Positions 15,319-24,045 of a stretch of 37,704 bases of DNA are shown piece after piece (within the stretch, counting starts at the first letter, position 1; each line of letters begins with the position of its first letter). This DNA is from an uncultured Ruminococcus sp. (GTDB taxonomy: Bacteria; Bacillota; Clostridia; Oscillospirales; Acutalibacteraceae), in assembly GCA_902762615.1 (NCBI GenBank), contig CACWOX010000032.1, positions 1 through 37,704 of the forward strand, read 5' to 3'. The position numbers were made by a program, and so were the translations under genes. A model generated the notes under the pieces. The model searched no databases, was not told where the DNA came from, and saw only the letters and a list, made by a program, of their open reading frames with translations.

Positions 15319-16212
15319 TCAAATGTCTTTCTTGGTCAGGACCAAGCAACCCAATCCATTATACACGACCAAAGCGCAAATGGAAAGCGCTGCGGCGTGA
15401 ATTAACATTTCGGTCATATCTTTTCCCTCACTGCTGAATCGGAAGGAGTATGTGTAAAGAGAGGCAAAATAGTGGGAAATATCAAAGTCAACCGAAAAGA
15501 GAGCACTGATTCTGTCGTTGAGCAACGAAATGATGGCAGACATCAGAGTGGTGGAGAGCAGTACCGAATAGATGATGGAAAAGAGATTGCTGCGGAGAAG
15601 GTGTGTCAAAAATAACGACAAGGAACCAATCGCGCAGCATAACAGATACCTTCCCAATAAATACTTTCCAAATTCCGGCAGACCGGTGAATTGGAAATAA
15701 TGCAGCGCCGCAGCTGCTATGCTCACCACTCCCGCTGCGCTCAGCAGTACAGCTACCGACGAGAAAAGAATGACGCAGAGAATCTGGGCAACGTAAATGA
15801 AATATTTATGCCGCAGCATTCCAGCCACATTCTTGCAAAAGCCGCTCTGATAAAATCCCGCCGCAAACAGTGCCGCGAAAATGCCGATGAACATATCCGC
15901 TGTGCCGACGAAATGAGCCACCGCGCCGGGATTGACCGATTCCACCTCGCCGTATTTCAAAGGCCTCAACTGAACGTCGCCGTTCTGCCACTCCGCCTCT
16001 CTTTCGGCAACTTCCTCCGCGCTGAGTCTGTATTGCCTGCCTTCCGCGTCGGTCACAAGGTAATAGCCGCTCGGCTGCTCATAGGAGCGGTTTTTATTCG
16101 GCGTCAGCGACACCATCATTCCGCAGCACATGGCGACACAGAGCGCCAGTGTTACATAAAAGCTTATGGAATGAACCATACGATGCAACTCCATGCGTAT
16201 GACATTCAGCAT
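15319..16212 (-). CDS. ABC-2-type permease (second permease of the exporter)
   Basis: This 297-aa integral membrane protein begins MLNVIRMELHRMVHSISFYVTL, typical of BcrB/LanE-type permeases, and has about six hydrophobic segments with a polar external loop after the first. It is a diverged paralogue of the permease at 16508-17329: both start (S/L)NVI-MELHRM followed by SFY and share a segment near GFCKNV. AGGAAG precedes the chosen ATG at 16212; the longer frame would run through the preceding gene. It would form the export channel with the other permease and the ATPase. Confidence 0.85.
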   Translation of the reverse strand: MLNVIRMELHRMVHSISFYVTLALCVAMCCGMMVSLTPNKNRSYEQPSGYYLVTDAEGRQYRLSAEEVAEREAEWQNGDVQLRPLKYGEVESVNPGAVAHFVGTADMFIGIFAALFAAGFYQSGFCKNVAGMLRHKYFIYVAQILCVILFSSVAVLLSAAGVVSIAAAALHYFQFTGLPEFGKYLLGRYLLCCAIGSLSLFLTHLLRSNLFSIIYSVLLSTTLMSAIISLLNDRISALFSVDFDISHYFASLYTYSFRFSSEGKDMTEMLIHAAALSICALVVYNGLGCLVLTKKDI

Positions 16213-16216
16213 ATTT

Positions 16217-16480
16217 TTATCTTCCTCTCTCTTCTTCTTTTGGCTGCGTTTGGAATGCTTCGTCCTTGCCATCTTCTTTGGCATTGGCTTTTTGCTTTGC
16301 GGAGTCCGCCACCAAGCCGATACATAAGCCGAAGCCGATGCACATACCCGTACTCATTCCTACCGCTAAGTTGTGAAACAGAACCAGCCCCAATGCCGCG
16401 CCAAAGCTCATTCCCAGACACATTCCAAAGACCATATAGCCGGTCTCTTTTTTGGCTTTTTTCTTGTTTCCGTCCTTCAT
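16217..16480 (-). CDS. Small Gly-rich membrane protein (87 aa)
   Basis: The protein has a basic N-terminus (MKDGNKKKAKKETG), two short hydrophobic segments rich in Gly and Met (MVFGMCLGMSFGAALGLVLF and a second around MSTGMCIGFGLCIGLV), and a charged Lys/Glu tail of about 28 residues. The spaced glycines look like a glycine-zipper membrane protein. It lies between the two permease genes with gaps of 4 and 27 bp, so it is part of the exporter operon. Its function is unknown; an accessory or assembly subunit is a guess. Confidence 0.75.
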   Translation of the reverse strand: MKDGNKKKAKKETGYMVFGMCLGMSFGAALGLVLFHNLAVGMSTGMCIGFGLCIGLVADSAKQKANAKEDGKDEAFQTQPKEEERGR

Positions 16481-16507
16481 TGTATCCTACTCTCCCTATT
16501 GATTTTT

Positions 16508-17329
16508 TTATTTGACGTCGCGCTTAGTGATCAACGCGGCTCCCGCGATGTTGTAGAGGATGAAGAATATCAGCGACGGTACCAGAGCATAAAACAGCGC
16601 GCGGTTGTTGCCCGACACATCGGGCGCATCCAGTGAAAAACTGGGCTGGTAGAGCGACGGAAGCCACTTTTCCAGCATTATTTCCATGGACAGCCATTTG
16701 CTTAGCTTGCCATCAACTACCGACAAAATTCCCTGCATCAGATTGGACGATACCAAGAGAATATAGACAATAGCCGGAATCTTGCTGCCGAAAAGTTCCG
16801 TGACAAATGCGGCAAAAAGCCCAACAACTGTCAGAAGGCACCACTGCCCCAACAGGAATTTGGCAAATTCGCCCATATAAGAGAATGTGAAGGAATTGAT
16901 CATCAGGCGGCCAAATAGTATGGCAGTGCCTGCTGATATTGCCAAGAGCACTGTCGTGTAAATTAAAATGCACACGACCTTTCCCACTTGAAAATAACCT
17001 CTGTGTTTCACCTGGTTGATGACGTTTTTGCAAAATCCGTTGGTGTAAAATACGCCGGTGAAGCAACCCACAAAAATTACCAGAAACATGCCGCAAAGTG
17101 ACCTGATCAGTTCACCGCAAAAGGATACAGGACAGACCAGAAAGTCGCTGAAATCAACAGTGGTATAGATGGTCACATCTCCCACCTCGTTGGTTTGCTG
17201 GCTGCCGTTAATCATAGGTGCTATCATGAAGGTCATCAGAAACACCGAAACGGCGCACAGCGCAATGGTGATATAAAAGCTGCGTGTGCGGAACATTCTG
17301 TGCAGCTCCATACATATGACATTCGACAT
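16508..17329 (-). CDS. ABC-2-type permease (first permease of the exporter)
   Basis: This 273-aa membrane protein starts MSNVICMELHRMFRTRSFYITI and has six predicted membrane segments, with an external loop (about 45-75) after the first. The pattern matches permeases of bacitracin/lantibiotic exporters. The start at 17329 is chosen because AAAGGAG lies 8 nt upstream; a second ATG two codons earlier is too close to it. It is a paralogue of the permease at 15319-16212, so the complex may be a heterodimer in the membrane. Confidence 0.85.
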   Translation of the reverse strand: MSNVICMELHRMFRTRSFYITIALCAVSVFLMTFMIAPMINGSQQTNEVGDVTIYTTVDFSDFLVCPVSFCGELIRSLCGMFLVIFVGCFTGVFYTNGFCKNVINQVKHRGYFQVGKVVCILIYTTVLLAISAGTAILFGRLMINSFTFSYMGEFAKFLLGQWCLLTVVGLFAAFVTELFGSKIPAIVYILLVSSNLMQGILSVVDGKLSKWLSMEIMLEKWLPSLYQPSFSLDAPDVSGNNRALFYALVPSLIFFILYNIAGAALITKRDVK

Positions 17330-17363
17330 AATCATTGCTCCTTTCTTTCCCGTGAATGCTGAC

Positions 17364-17450
17364 TCAGTGCAGCAGCAGCAATATCGCAGCAGCCGCCGCA
17401 ATACCGATTAATACGATAATCCAACCGATCACTTTTTTCTTGTTTGACAT
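17364..17450 (-). CDS. 28-aa single-span membrane peptide
   Basis: A 29-codon frame starting MSNKKKVIGW, with a hydrophobic stretch of Ile/Val/Ala/Leu to the end (final residues ILLLLH), is preceded by AGGAGG 9 nt before the ATG at 17450. The perfect ribosome binding site, the KKK-then-hydrophobic layout and the location between the ATPase and first permease genes support a real gene. It would span the membrane once. Its role is unknown; small single-span subunits that modulate transporters are known elsewhere, but no homology is claimed. Confidence 0.7.
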   Translation of the reverse strand: MSNKKKVIGWIIVLIGIAAAAAILLLLH

Positions 17451-17471
17451 AATAAAATTCCTCCTTTAGTA

Positions 17472-18386
17472 TTAGTTTGCCTTGTGAATCAGCCCGATGA
17501 AATAATCTTCCAAGCTCTCGTTTTTCTTCCCGATGGACTGCACCGCCACGCCCGCACGGCTCAATGCCATGTTGATGTCCGCCGCGTCGTCGAGGTGATT
17601 GGACAGATAAATGGTCTGCTTGTCCGCCACTTTATACGCCACGTCGCCAAAATCGTCCAGTACCATACAGGCTTTTTCGGGCGTATCGGTGACAATCACG
17701 AGCTTGGCGGCACATTTGTCCATCAGTTCTTCGCTGCTGATCTGTTCAATCAGCCTGCCGTTGTGGATGATGCCGTAATGGGTGGCGATCTTAGAAAGCT
17801 CTTCCAAAATATGGCTGGAAATGAGTATGGTCATGTTGCGCTCACGGTTGATGGTCTGAATAATGTCACGCACTTCAATAATGCCCTGTGGATCAAGACC
17901 GTTGATGGGTTCGTCGAGAATCAGCAGATCGGGTTCACCGATCAGCGCCAGCGCAATGCCGAGCCGCTGCTTCATGCCGAGCGAAAAATTCCCCACCGTC
18001 TTTTTGCCGACGTCACGCAGCCCCACAAGCGCCAGCTTTTCCTCCACGTATTCCTTGGAATACACGCCGCAGCAGATGGCTTTGAGCTTGCAGTTTTCAA
18101 AGGCGCTCATGTTTTTGTAAACGCCCGGCTGCTCAATCAGACAGCCTACCCGTTCAAAGGCGTCACTGATGCCTCTCTCTGTGGAGTGAATGCCCATGAG
18201 TTCGATTTCGCCCGAAGTAGGGCGTGCCAGTCCCGCAACCATGCGGAGAAAGGTGGTCTTGCCCGCGCCGTTGCGCCCGATCAAGCCGTAAATGGCGCCG
18301 CGCTCGATTTGCAGGGAAACGCCATCCACCGCTTTCTGCTGCTTGAATTGCTTGGTGAGAAGATTGGTTTTTAAGATTGTTTCCAT
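17472..18386 (-). CDS. ABC transporter ATP-binding protein, BcrA/LanF type
   Basis: This 304-aa ATPase has Walker A GRNGAGKT (residues 37-44), Q-loop region CLIEQPGVYKNMSA, the signature FSLGMKQRL (replacing LSGGQ, as is common in this subfamily), Walker B LLILDEPINGLDP and the switch region ILISSHILEEL. The LEEL and IEQP patterns match ATPases of bacitracin and lantibiotic immunity exporters. The C-terminal 80 residues form the usual accessory region. ATG 18386 follows AGGAGG by 8 nt; a TTG two codons upstream is unlikely. It is the first gene of the operon. No peptide antibiotic biosynthesis gene is in the window, so resistance or envelope-stress defence is more likely than self-immunity. 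Confidence 0.9.
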   Translation of the reverse strand: METILKTNLLTKQFKQQKAVDGVSLQIERGAIYGLIGRNGAGKTTFLRMVAGLARPTSGEIELMGIHSTERGISDAFERVGCLIEQPGVYKNMSAFENCKLKAICCGVYSKEYVEEKLALVGLRDVGKKTVGNFSLGMKQRLGIALALIGEPDLLILDEPINGLDPQGIIEVRDIIQTINRERNMTILISSHILEELSKIATHYGIIHNGRLIEQISSEELMDKCAAKLVIVTDTPEKACMVLDDFGDVAYKVADKQTIYLSNHLDDAADINMALSRAGVAVQSIGKKNESLEDYFIGLIHKAN

Positions 18387-18418
18387 TCTCAAATCCTCCT
18401 ATCGTTTGATATGCCAAT

Positions 18419-18449
18419 AGTATAAACCATAAAATTTTAAAAATCGCAA
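18419..18449 (-). promoter_or_regulatory. Promoter of the exporter operon
   Basis: On the minus strand TATACT (18424-18419) is a good -10 box about 33 bp before the ATG. The best -35-like hexamer, TTGCGA (18449-18444), is 19 bp away, which is longer than ideal and suggests a promoter that needs an activator. Confidence 0.5.
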
Positions 18450-18455
18450 AGAAGG

Positions 18456-18473
18456 GTTTAAGATTTGTTAAAG
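18456..18473. promoter_or_regulatory. Candidate response-regulator box
   Basis: GTTTAAG (18456-18462) and GTTAAAG (18467-18473) are direct repeats with a period of 11 bp, one helical turn, located immediately upstream of the weak -35 element. OmpR-family regulators bind such tandem sites, and the regulator gene is in the same operon. Confidence 0.5.
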
Positions 18474-18590
18474 AATATTAGATGACTCATGTAAAACCAT
18501 AGTATGTCCTTGTGCTATTTTTACCAAACTTTGCATGTATCTTTGTCTAATTTTACGCATCTTTTTTGGGTGGAATTTGAACCTTTTGTG

Positions 18591-18619
18591 TTGGCATTTC
18601 CATAAAAATGTGATATAAT
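18591..18619 (+). promoter_or_regulatory. Promoter of the 199-aa membrane protein and surface protein genes
   Basis: TTGGCA (18591-18596) and TATAAT (18614-18619) are separated by 17 bp, about 48 bp before the ATG at 18667. Confidence 0.75.
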
Positions 18620-18666
18620 TATTCAAAAGAGTGGTAATATTTTGTATTAAATGGAGTGAACTTGCA

Positions 18667-19266
18667 ATGTCAGAACCGGAACAAACCAAGTATAAAAGGC
18701 GGCTGCCTACACCGCGTCTCCTTGACGGCAAAGGCAAACGCACGGCGCTGGTCACTGCGGTAATTCTGCTGCTTGCCGCGTCGGCAGCAGCTCCGTTTTT
18801 GCTGAAATGGCGACAGAGCCAAATGCGCCGCTACTCCGGCGCGGAGGTCAATTACGGGGTAAAGCTGCTGTACGATGCCGAAGCATTGGGGGAATTCGAG
18901 GTGCGGGACTCATTTCTTGCCGAGGACGGCACCTACCGCGAGCACATTGCCGGCAGGTACCGGTCAGAAATCCGCCTGTGGCGCGACTTTGAGCGCCCGA
19001 AGCTGCCATGCCGTGAGGCGGCGGAAGAGAAATACCCTGACCTCACCGATTACAGCCGAGGAAGGGTGCGCAAGAACGTCATTTACTCAGAACGGTGCAG
19101 CTTTTCGACTGACGGGGACAACGGAGAAATTCTGCGGCATACATTCGTAATCGCCAGACGCGGCGGCTGGGATTATTATGTGGACATCTCCGTGCCCGAA
19201 AATGAGATGAAATCCCGTTCGGATTATATCGACGGGATCTTGGATACTATGTATTTTCTTTCCTGA
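18667..19266 (+). CDS. Membrane-anchored protein of unknown function (199 aa)
   Basis: The protein has a cytoplasmic basic N-terminus (about 25 residues), one membrane helix at about 26-46 and a 150-residue external domain with alternating strands and many charged residues (for example EVNYGVKLLYDAEALGEFEVRDSF). No family is recognised. GGAGTGA precedes ATG 18667. The next gene, for a giant surface protein, starts 28 bp after the stop, so the two are probably co-transcribed and this protein may act at the envelope with it. Confidence 0.65.
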   Translation: MSEPEQTKYKRRLPTPRLLDGKGKRTALVTAVILLLAASAAAPFLLKWRQSQMRRYSGAEVNYGVKLLYDAEALGEFEVRDSFLAEDGTYREHIAGRYRSEIRLWRDFERPKLPCREAAEEKYPDLTDYSRGRVRKNVIYSERCSFSTDGDNGEILRHTFVIARRGGWDYYVDISVPENEMKSRSDYIDGILDTMYFLS

Positions 19267-19294
19267 CAGAATACTTGGAGAAAGGTGATAATCC

Positions 19295-19606
19295 ATGAAA
19301 AAGACGAGAACCCTCAATCCGGCTGTGTATTCGGTCGTCATTGTCGCAATGGCATTGCTGCTTGGCAGCGGAATCATCGCCGGATTAGAGAAATCAGCGC
19401 TGCTTTCTGTAAGCGCGGGAGAAAATGCCGGTGTTTCCGACGGTGATATTTCAAATAAAAGCGGAGACACGGTCTCACCCGGAGACAATACGAAACAAAC
19501 CGTTTTCAGAGGCGGTGCGAAGCAGCTGCGAGCCTATGCGGATCCTGAGCTTGTGAGCTTTATATACCACTGTCAACAGCCTGTACAAGCATTATTTTAC
19601 ATTTAA
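19295..19606 (+). CDS. Giant surface protein, fragment 1 (signal sequence)
   Basis: This 103-aa frame begins MKKTRTLNPAVYSVV and has one hydrophobic segment (about residues 10-30), an export signal or anchor, followed by a Ser/Gly/Asp-rich linker. The natural protein should continue from about residue 88 (PELVS) into the next frame (TTVNSLYKHYFTFNWADVQ), so the last 14 or so residues here are out of frame. The other frame has a TGA at 19554-19556, which places the shift just after it. Confidence 0.6.
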   Translation: MKKTRTLNPAVYSVVIVAMALLLGSGIIAGLEKSALLSVSAGENAGVSDGDISNKSGDTVSPGDNTKQTVFRGGAKQLRAYADPELVSFIYHCQQPVQALFYI

Positions 19607-19658
19607 TTGGGCAGACGTTCAGACGGTACTTGACGAGAGAAGCGCGTCGATAACCTCC

Positions 19659-22600
19659 ATGGATATCAACGTTATTTACGGACTCAAAGCGCCGATCCAG
19701 TTTGAACTGATACGTCACGATTCCGACGCGGCAATCCGGCTCGAATCGGTGAATCCGGATAAAATCAGCAACCGGCTTTTCAGCTCCGCGTATTATGACA
19801 CATATAAGTCTATATCGGGCGACAGAAGCGTCAGCGTCGGGGACATGAAGACCGGCGTGTCGTCAATGACATTCGCAGGCTCCGACGCAACCGTTTCCGG
19901 CGCCGCCATGGCAGAGGAGAATTTCTATCTCTACGATTCCGTTTCGGGACATTCGATCAAGTCGGTAACAGCCAGAGTAGGCTCCTCCGACGCCACGTCC
20001 GAATGCATCAGCTATGACAGCGACAGCGGACGCTACATCGTCAAGATGAAGCAGGGTATAATAATCGATGTGACTTCCGAACCTGAGACCGTCCATAAGG
20101 TAACGGTAAGAGGCACGTCAGATGATTTCAGCTTATATGCCATCGCAGTTGCCGATAGATATGACAGCGGCACAAAAGACTGGTACAGCAGCGAAGCGAG
20201 AAATATGAGATACGCCAATCAGTCCTGTACCGACGTGCTTGCCAACGGCAACTCCTATAAAAGAGTCAAGGACAACGGCTACACCTCTTCCGACGGCAAG
20301 ACCGTGAGTTTTGTCAACTATCACCTCAACAATAGCGTCAACTGGTACATGTCGCTGATTGCGTACGGAACCATGCCCGACACCACCCTTTCTGCCAATT
20401 CCAATGTTGATCAGTTCACCGAGATCTTTGACACAGTGATTACCAGAGACAGCGACGGCACTGATGTGACGGATCTGCTTGACGTCAATTACGGCACAAA
20501 GTCGGGTAACGCGTATCTGCGCTTCATGCCTCCGGCGTACGACGTGACGGTGACATTTCAATCAAAAATAAAGCTCAATATGAAGCACATCTATATCCAT
20601 GATGTACGCCCGACGCTTCTTGACACTGTGTTCGTTCATTATTTATACGGAAACGGCAACTTAGTATATACGCCGGGTACAGCCGATTCTCTCCCCGAGA
20701 TGGTGAAAGGAGGTTCGCATGACTCGCTCGAGGCATATCCTCCCGGAAACAACGCCTACTATTTCCCGTCAGACAGGCTGGAACTGACGACCGATATGGG
20801 CTTGTATCAGCCCGGCAAAACCTACAAATACAGGGGAAACAACAGCAACGGTATCTACGACGATTCCACCATGGTCGGCTCATGGCTGGTCTACGAAGCG
20901 GACGAAAACGGCGAAAAGATCGGTGATCCCCTTAATTTCGACATCGTATACCCGGGCGACACCGAAGGAGATTATATTAAATATATCGAATCGAATGCCA
21001 CCTCGGGCGTCGGAACACAAATCCCATTCAAAATGCCGGATAAGAACATCGTTATTGAGGTCATCTATACCAAGACCGTCGGTGCCTGTCTTTTCAAGCA
21101 GCAGATAGCCAATTCCGACGGCACGCTGACAGATGCGGGCGACAATTTCTCCGCAACATTCACCGGAACTCCGAGAGACAGTCAGACACATGCCTTCTAC
21201 GGCGGTGATACCGTTACTCTCACAGGAGCCAAGAACGGACTCGGCATCTACAGCGGAACCAAGGACGTCGTCATGTCACTGACTCCCAAAGAGGGATATG
21301 TGGTGTCATCGGTCAAATTCAAGCCGAAGGTAAATAACGCCGATCACGGCGGCAGCCTGACACGTTCGGGCAACGTATTTACCGTTCCCAATACGATTAT
21401 CGAGAGGCGCTGGCCGGAACCATACTCTGGCAACGGCGTGAGCTACTTCATCACTGTGACCTATACGCAGGCAAATACGCTCACGGTAAAGCAGTCGACG
21501 GACGGCGATACCCTTGCAGGAAGCTCCGCGACGATGTCCAAGCTGACCTTCACCAGCCTCAACGACGGCACATTCATTAACGGAGACGCCTTCGCATCGA
21601 AATACGAGGACGTAATAACCAAAGGCGAGAGCAATACCCAGCACGATGTTCGGATCTCCGCAGGAAACCGGATAAAGATAGAATGCAACATATCCGACAG
21701 CGGCAGAGTTCTCTCCGGTCTGAAGGTATACGAGACGGCGAGCGAAACGCCGCTGGGCGTGACAAAAACGTACCAGTCCTTTAGCCGCAGCATTTATGAA
21801 GTGGACTCGCCTGCCGGCACGGACATCACGGTCGAAGCGACTTATTCCACTGTCAACCGCATTAAAGTAGAGATACGCAAAAAGGATCAGACAGGCGAGA
21901 CCACTACCCTCAAGAACGATACCGATATTTACGCCACCGTCGTCGGCGAGGGCGCTTCGACAACCGCGCTCGGCTATCAGTTCAAGGTCGGCAGCACCAA
22001 CTGCGATTCCTTCGACGTCAGGAAGGATTTAGTCGAGGCGCAGACCGCCGGCAGCACCAAGCTCACCATTGACGTTCACGGCCTGGAGGGCACCGGATAT
22101 GTCGTCGCCAACGTCGACGCGAGATACATGACAAGCTCCGGATCTCCCGGCACAAGCAGCGATCTGATCGAGGCAAGAAACGACCTTTCCGATTCCTACG
22201 GCACATATCTGAACTTCGAGCACTGCACGCTTACCATGCCCGACAGGAATATGTATATCCGCATATACATCGCCAAGACCACACAGGTGACGGTCAACTT
22301 CAATTCCCGCATGGGCGGCACTGACACGCCCTTTGCACCCAATCAGGTGAGCAGCAGCATCATCGACATGAAGTACACAGCCTCGGTCTACGGAAGCGGC
22401 GTTCGTCCGGTAACCATCACCAACGCCGGCAATCAATACAACGGTGATTCCTACACGATTACCAGCAATCCATCCTCCCGCACGGTCACTGCGCTCCATC
22501 ATTCGCGTGTACAGGGTACCGTAAGCATTCCCGACGGCTATCTGATAGCAAGCGTCGTCACCACACGCACCAACGGCAGCGAGACCGAGACGGTGGGATA

Positions 22601-24032
22601 TACCGTCTTTGACTGCGAATATGACGGAGAGCAGTACGAGGGTTCCTTCAAGCTCAATTCGCCGGTGGAATACGGCTGGGACTACACCATCGACGTAAAT
22701 ATCGAGACCGTCACAAAGGTGAAGCTGGAGATCTATCACAGCGACCAGAACGGCTCCTTCCTGCTCAACACCGTGACCGACAGCTCAGCGAAGCTGACGG
22801 GAACGCGAGGCGGGAGCGAAGCGGACGCACCCTACGATCAGACTGCCTACCAGTCCTCCGCTCCGTTTGCGCCGATGACAGGGAACCAAGCAGGCATGAC
22901 GTCTTCGATTACAGCCGACAAGAAACACAATACACTGGAATACTATGTGCTGCGCAACACAGCCTACACCGTCACGGCAATTCCCGCCGAGGGCGACGAG
23001 GTCTATCAGGTCAAGGCGGTCAACGCGGCAGCTCAGACGCAGACCTACGCCGTCACCTCTGCGGGCGACGACGGCAGCGGACACCCGACGTTCACGGTCG
23101 ATTCGCTCTCACAGATGGGCGAGGAAATGATAATCCGCGTCTACTTTACCGATACGCGTGCCTTCGGAAGGGTCAAGGTCGAAAATTACGACATTGAGGG
23201 CGATCCGATTTCCCTGCCGGTTTCCGCGACCATGATCATGAATGTCAGCCATCCGATTTATGTCGACGAGCCGGCATACGATATGCAAAACGGCAGCGCT
23301 CCGGTCAAGCGGAACGTCAGCATCACCGGCGCGACAGCCCACTACATGGTCACAGTGGGAAGCACAATCAAGGTCACTCTTGACTGGGCTGAGGATTATT
23401 ACCTTTACTCCTACAAGCTGCGTTATAAGGACGGACATGAGGACGGTCCGTTCTATTCCGGCAAGAATATGCATTACGAGGTCAAGCCCGCGGTTTCCGA
23501 CGACAGCGAAATCACCATCGTCAATTACTTTATCAAAACCGCAAGCGTCAATCAGGAGGCATATTACTCCGACGTCGCCGGAAATCTTACGCCAAAGAAG
23601 CGGTTCACCAAGAGCACGGACAAATATTACTCGCTCTTCTTTGAGGATGCGCTGCTGATGAACGATAATTCCCTCTTTTCCAAGAATCTCAACACAAAGA
23701 GCGGCATGGATCACGGATACTTTGCATCGGGTCCCCACAGCGGGTATTCTCTCCGCATAAAGGAAAATGCCGGATATACCCTCAGCAAACTGAAGCTGAG
23801 CTGCTCCGGCGTTGGGGATTGGGAGCTGACACGCGAACAGCTTACCAACGTTCAGGTGCCGGACACCGGCGACAATGTGATCGACTTTGACATCAGCAAG
23901 GTAAAGAAGGGGGTCGCTCTCCGACGGGCAATTTGCCGATCTCCAATCCGCATTCGCCTATCTGAAGGACAACCAAACCTACACCGTTCAGGCATATTTC
24001 TGCGCACGCTTCATTCACGTCACTGCATATGA
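19659..24032 (+). CDS. Giant surface protein, fragment 2 (beta-rich repeat region)
   Basis: This 1,457-aa open frame (open already from 19557) contains repeated beta-sandwich-like modules with motifs such as MPDRNMYIRIYIAKT, MPDKNIVIEVIYTKT and VKVEIYHSDQNGSF, spaced irregularly and resembling divergent InlB B-repeats. No enzymatic motif is seen. The final 30 residues (after DFDISKVKKG) are out of frame: removing one G from the run at 23909-23913 gives SLSDGQFADLQSAFAYLKDN and joins the next fragment without a gap. The ATG at 19659 has no ribosome binding site, which agrees with it being internal. Confidence 0.6.
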   Translation: MDINVIYGLKAPIQFELIRHDSDAAIRLESVNPDKISNRLFSSAYYDTYKSISGDRSVSVGDMKTGVSSMTFAGSDATVSGAAMAEENFYLYDSVSGHSIKSVTARVGSSDATSECISYDSDSGRYIVKMKQGIIIDVTSEPETVHKVTVRGTSDDFSLYAIAVADRYDSGTKDWYSSEARNMRYANQSCTDVLANGNSYKRVKDNGYTSSDGKTVSFVNYHLNNSVNWYMSLIAYGTMPDTTLSANSNVDQFTEIFDTVITRDSDGTDVTDLLDVNYGTKSGNAYLRFMPPAYDVTVTFQSKIKLNMKHIYIHDVRPTLLDTVFVHYLYGNGNLVYTPGTADSLPEMVKGGSHDSLEAYPPGNNAYYFPSDRLELTTDMGLYQPGKTYKYRGNNSNGIYDDSTMVGSWLVYEADENGEKIGDPLNFDIVYPGDTEGDYIKYIESNATSGVGTQIPFKMPDKNIVIEVIYTKTVGACLFKQQIANSDGTLTDAGDNFSATFTGTPRDSQTHAFYGGDTVTLTGAKNGLGIYSGTKDVVMSLTPKEGYVVSSVKFKPKVNNADHGGSLTRSGNVFTVPNTIIERRWPEPYSGNGVSYFITVTYTQANTLTVKQSTDGDTLAGSSATMSKLTFTSLNDGTFINGDAFASKYEDVITKGESNTQHDVRISAGNRIKIECNISDSGRVLSGLKVYETASETPLGVTKTYQSFSRSIYEVDSPAGTDITVEATYSTVNRIKVEIRKKDQTGETTTLKNDTDIYATVVGEGASTTALGYQFKVGSTNCDSFDVRKDLVEAQTAGSTKLTIDVHGLEGTGYVVANVDARYMTSSGSPGTSSDLIEARNDLSDSYGTYLNFEHCTLTMPDRNMYIRIYIAKTTQVTVNFNSRMGGTDTPFAPNQVSSSIIDMKYTASVYGSGVRPVTITNAGNQYNGDSYTITSNPSSRTVTALHHSRVQGTVSIPDGYLIASVVTTRTNGSETETVGYTVFDCEYDGEQYEGSFKLNSPVEYGWDYTIDVNIETVTKVKLEIYHSDQNGSFLLNTVTDSSAKLTGTRGGSEADAPYDQTAYQSSAPFAPMTGNQAGMTSSITADKKHNTLEYYVLRNTAYTVTAIPAEGDEVYQVKAVNAAAQTQTYAVTSAGDDGSGHPTFTVDSLSQMGEEMIIRVYFTDTRAFGRVKVENYDIEGDPISLPVSATMIMNVSHPIYVDEPAYDMQNGSAPVKRNVSITGATAHYMVTVGSTIKVTLDWAEDYYLYSYKLRYKDGHEDGPFYSGKNMHYEVKPAVSDDSEITIVNYFIKTASVNQEAYYSDVAGNLTPKKRFTKSTDKYYSLFFEDALLMNDNSLFSKNLNTKSGMDHGYFASGPHSGYSLRIKENAGYTLSKLKLSCSGVGDWELTREQLTNVQVPDTGDNVIDFDISKVKKGVALRRAICRSPIRIRLSEGQPNLHRSGIFLRTLHSRHCI

Positions 24033-24045
24033 GGTCGATCAGGAA

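Noticed and set aside
13685-18386. A lantibiotic biosynthesis cluster
   Set aside because: Only the exporter and two-component genes are present; no precursor peptide, LanB/LanC/LanM or protease gene was found, so a resistance or sensing role is preferred.
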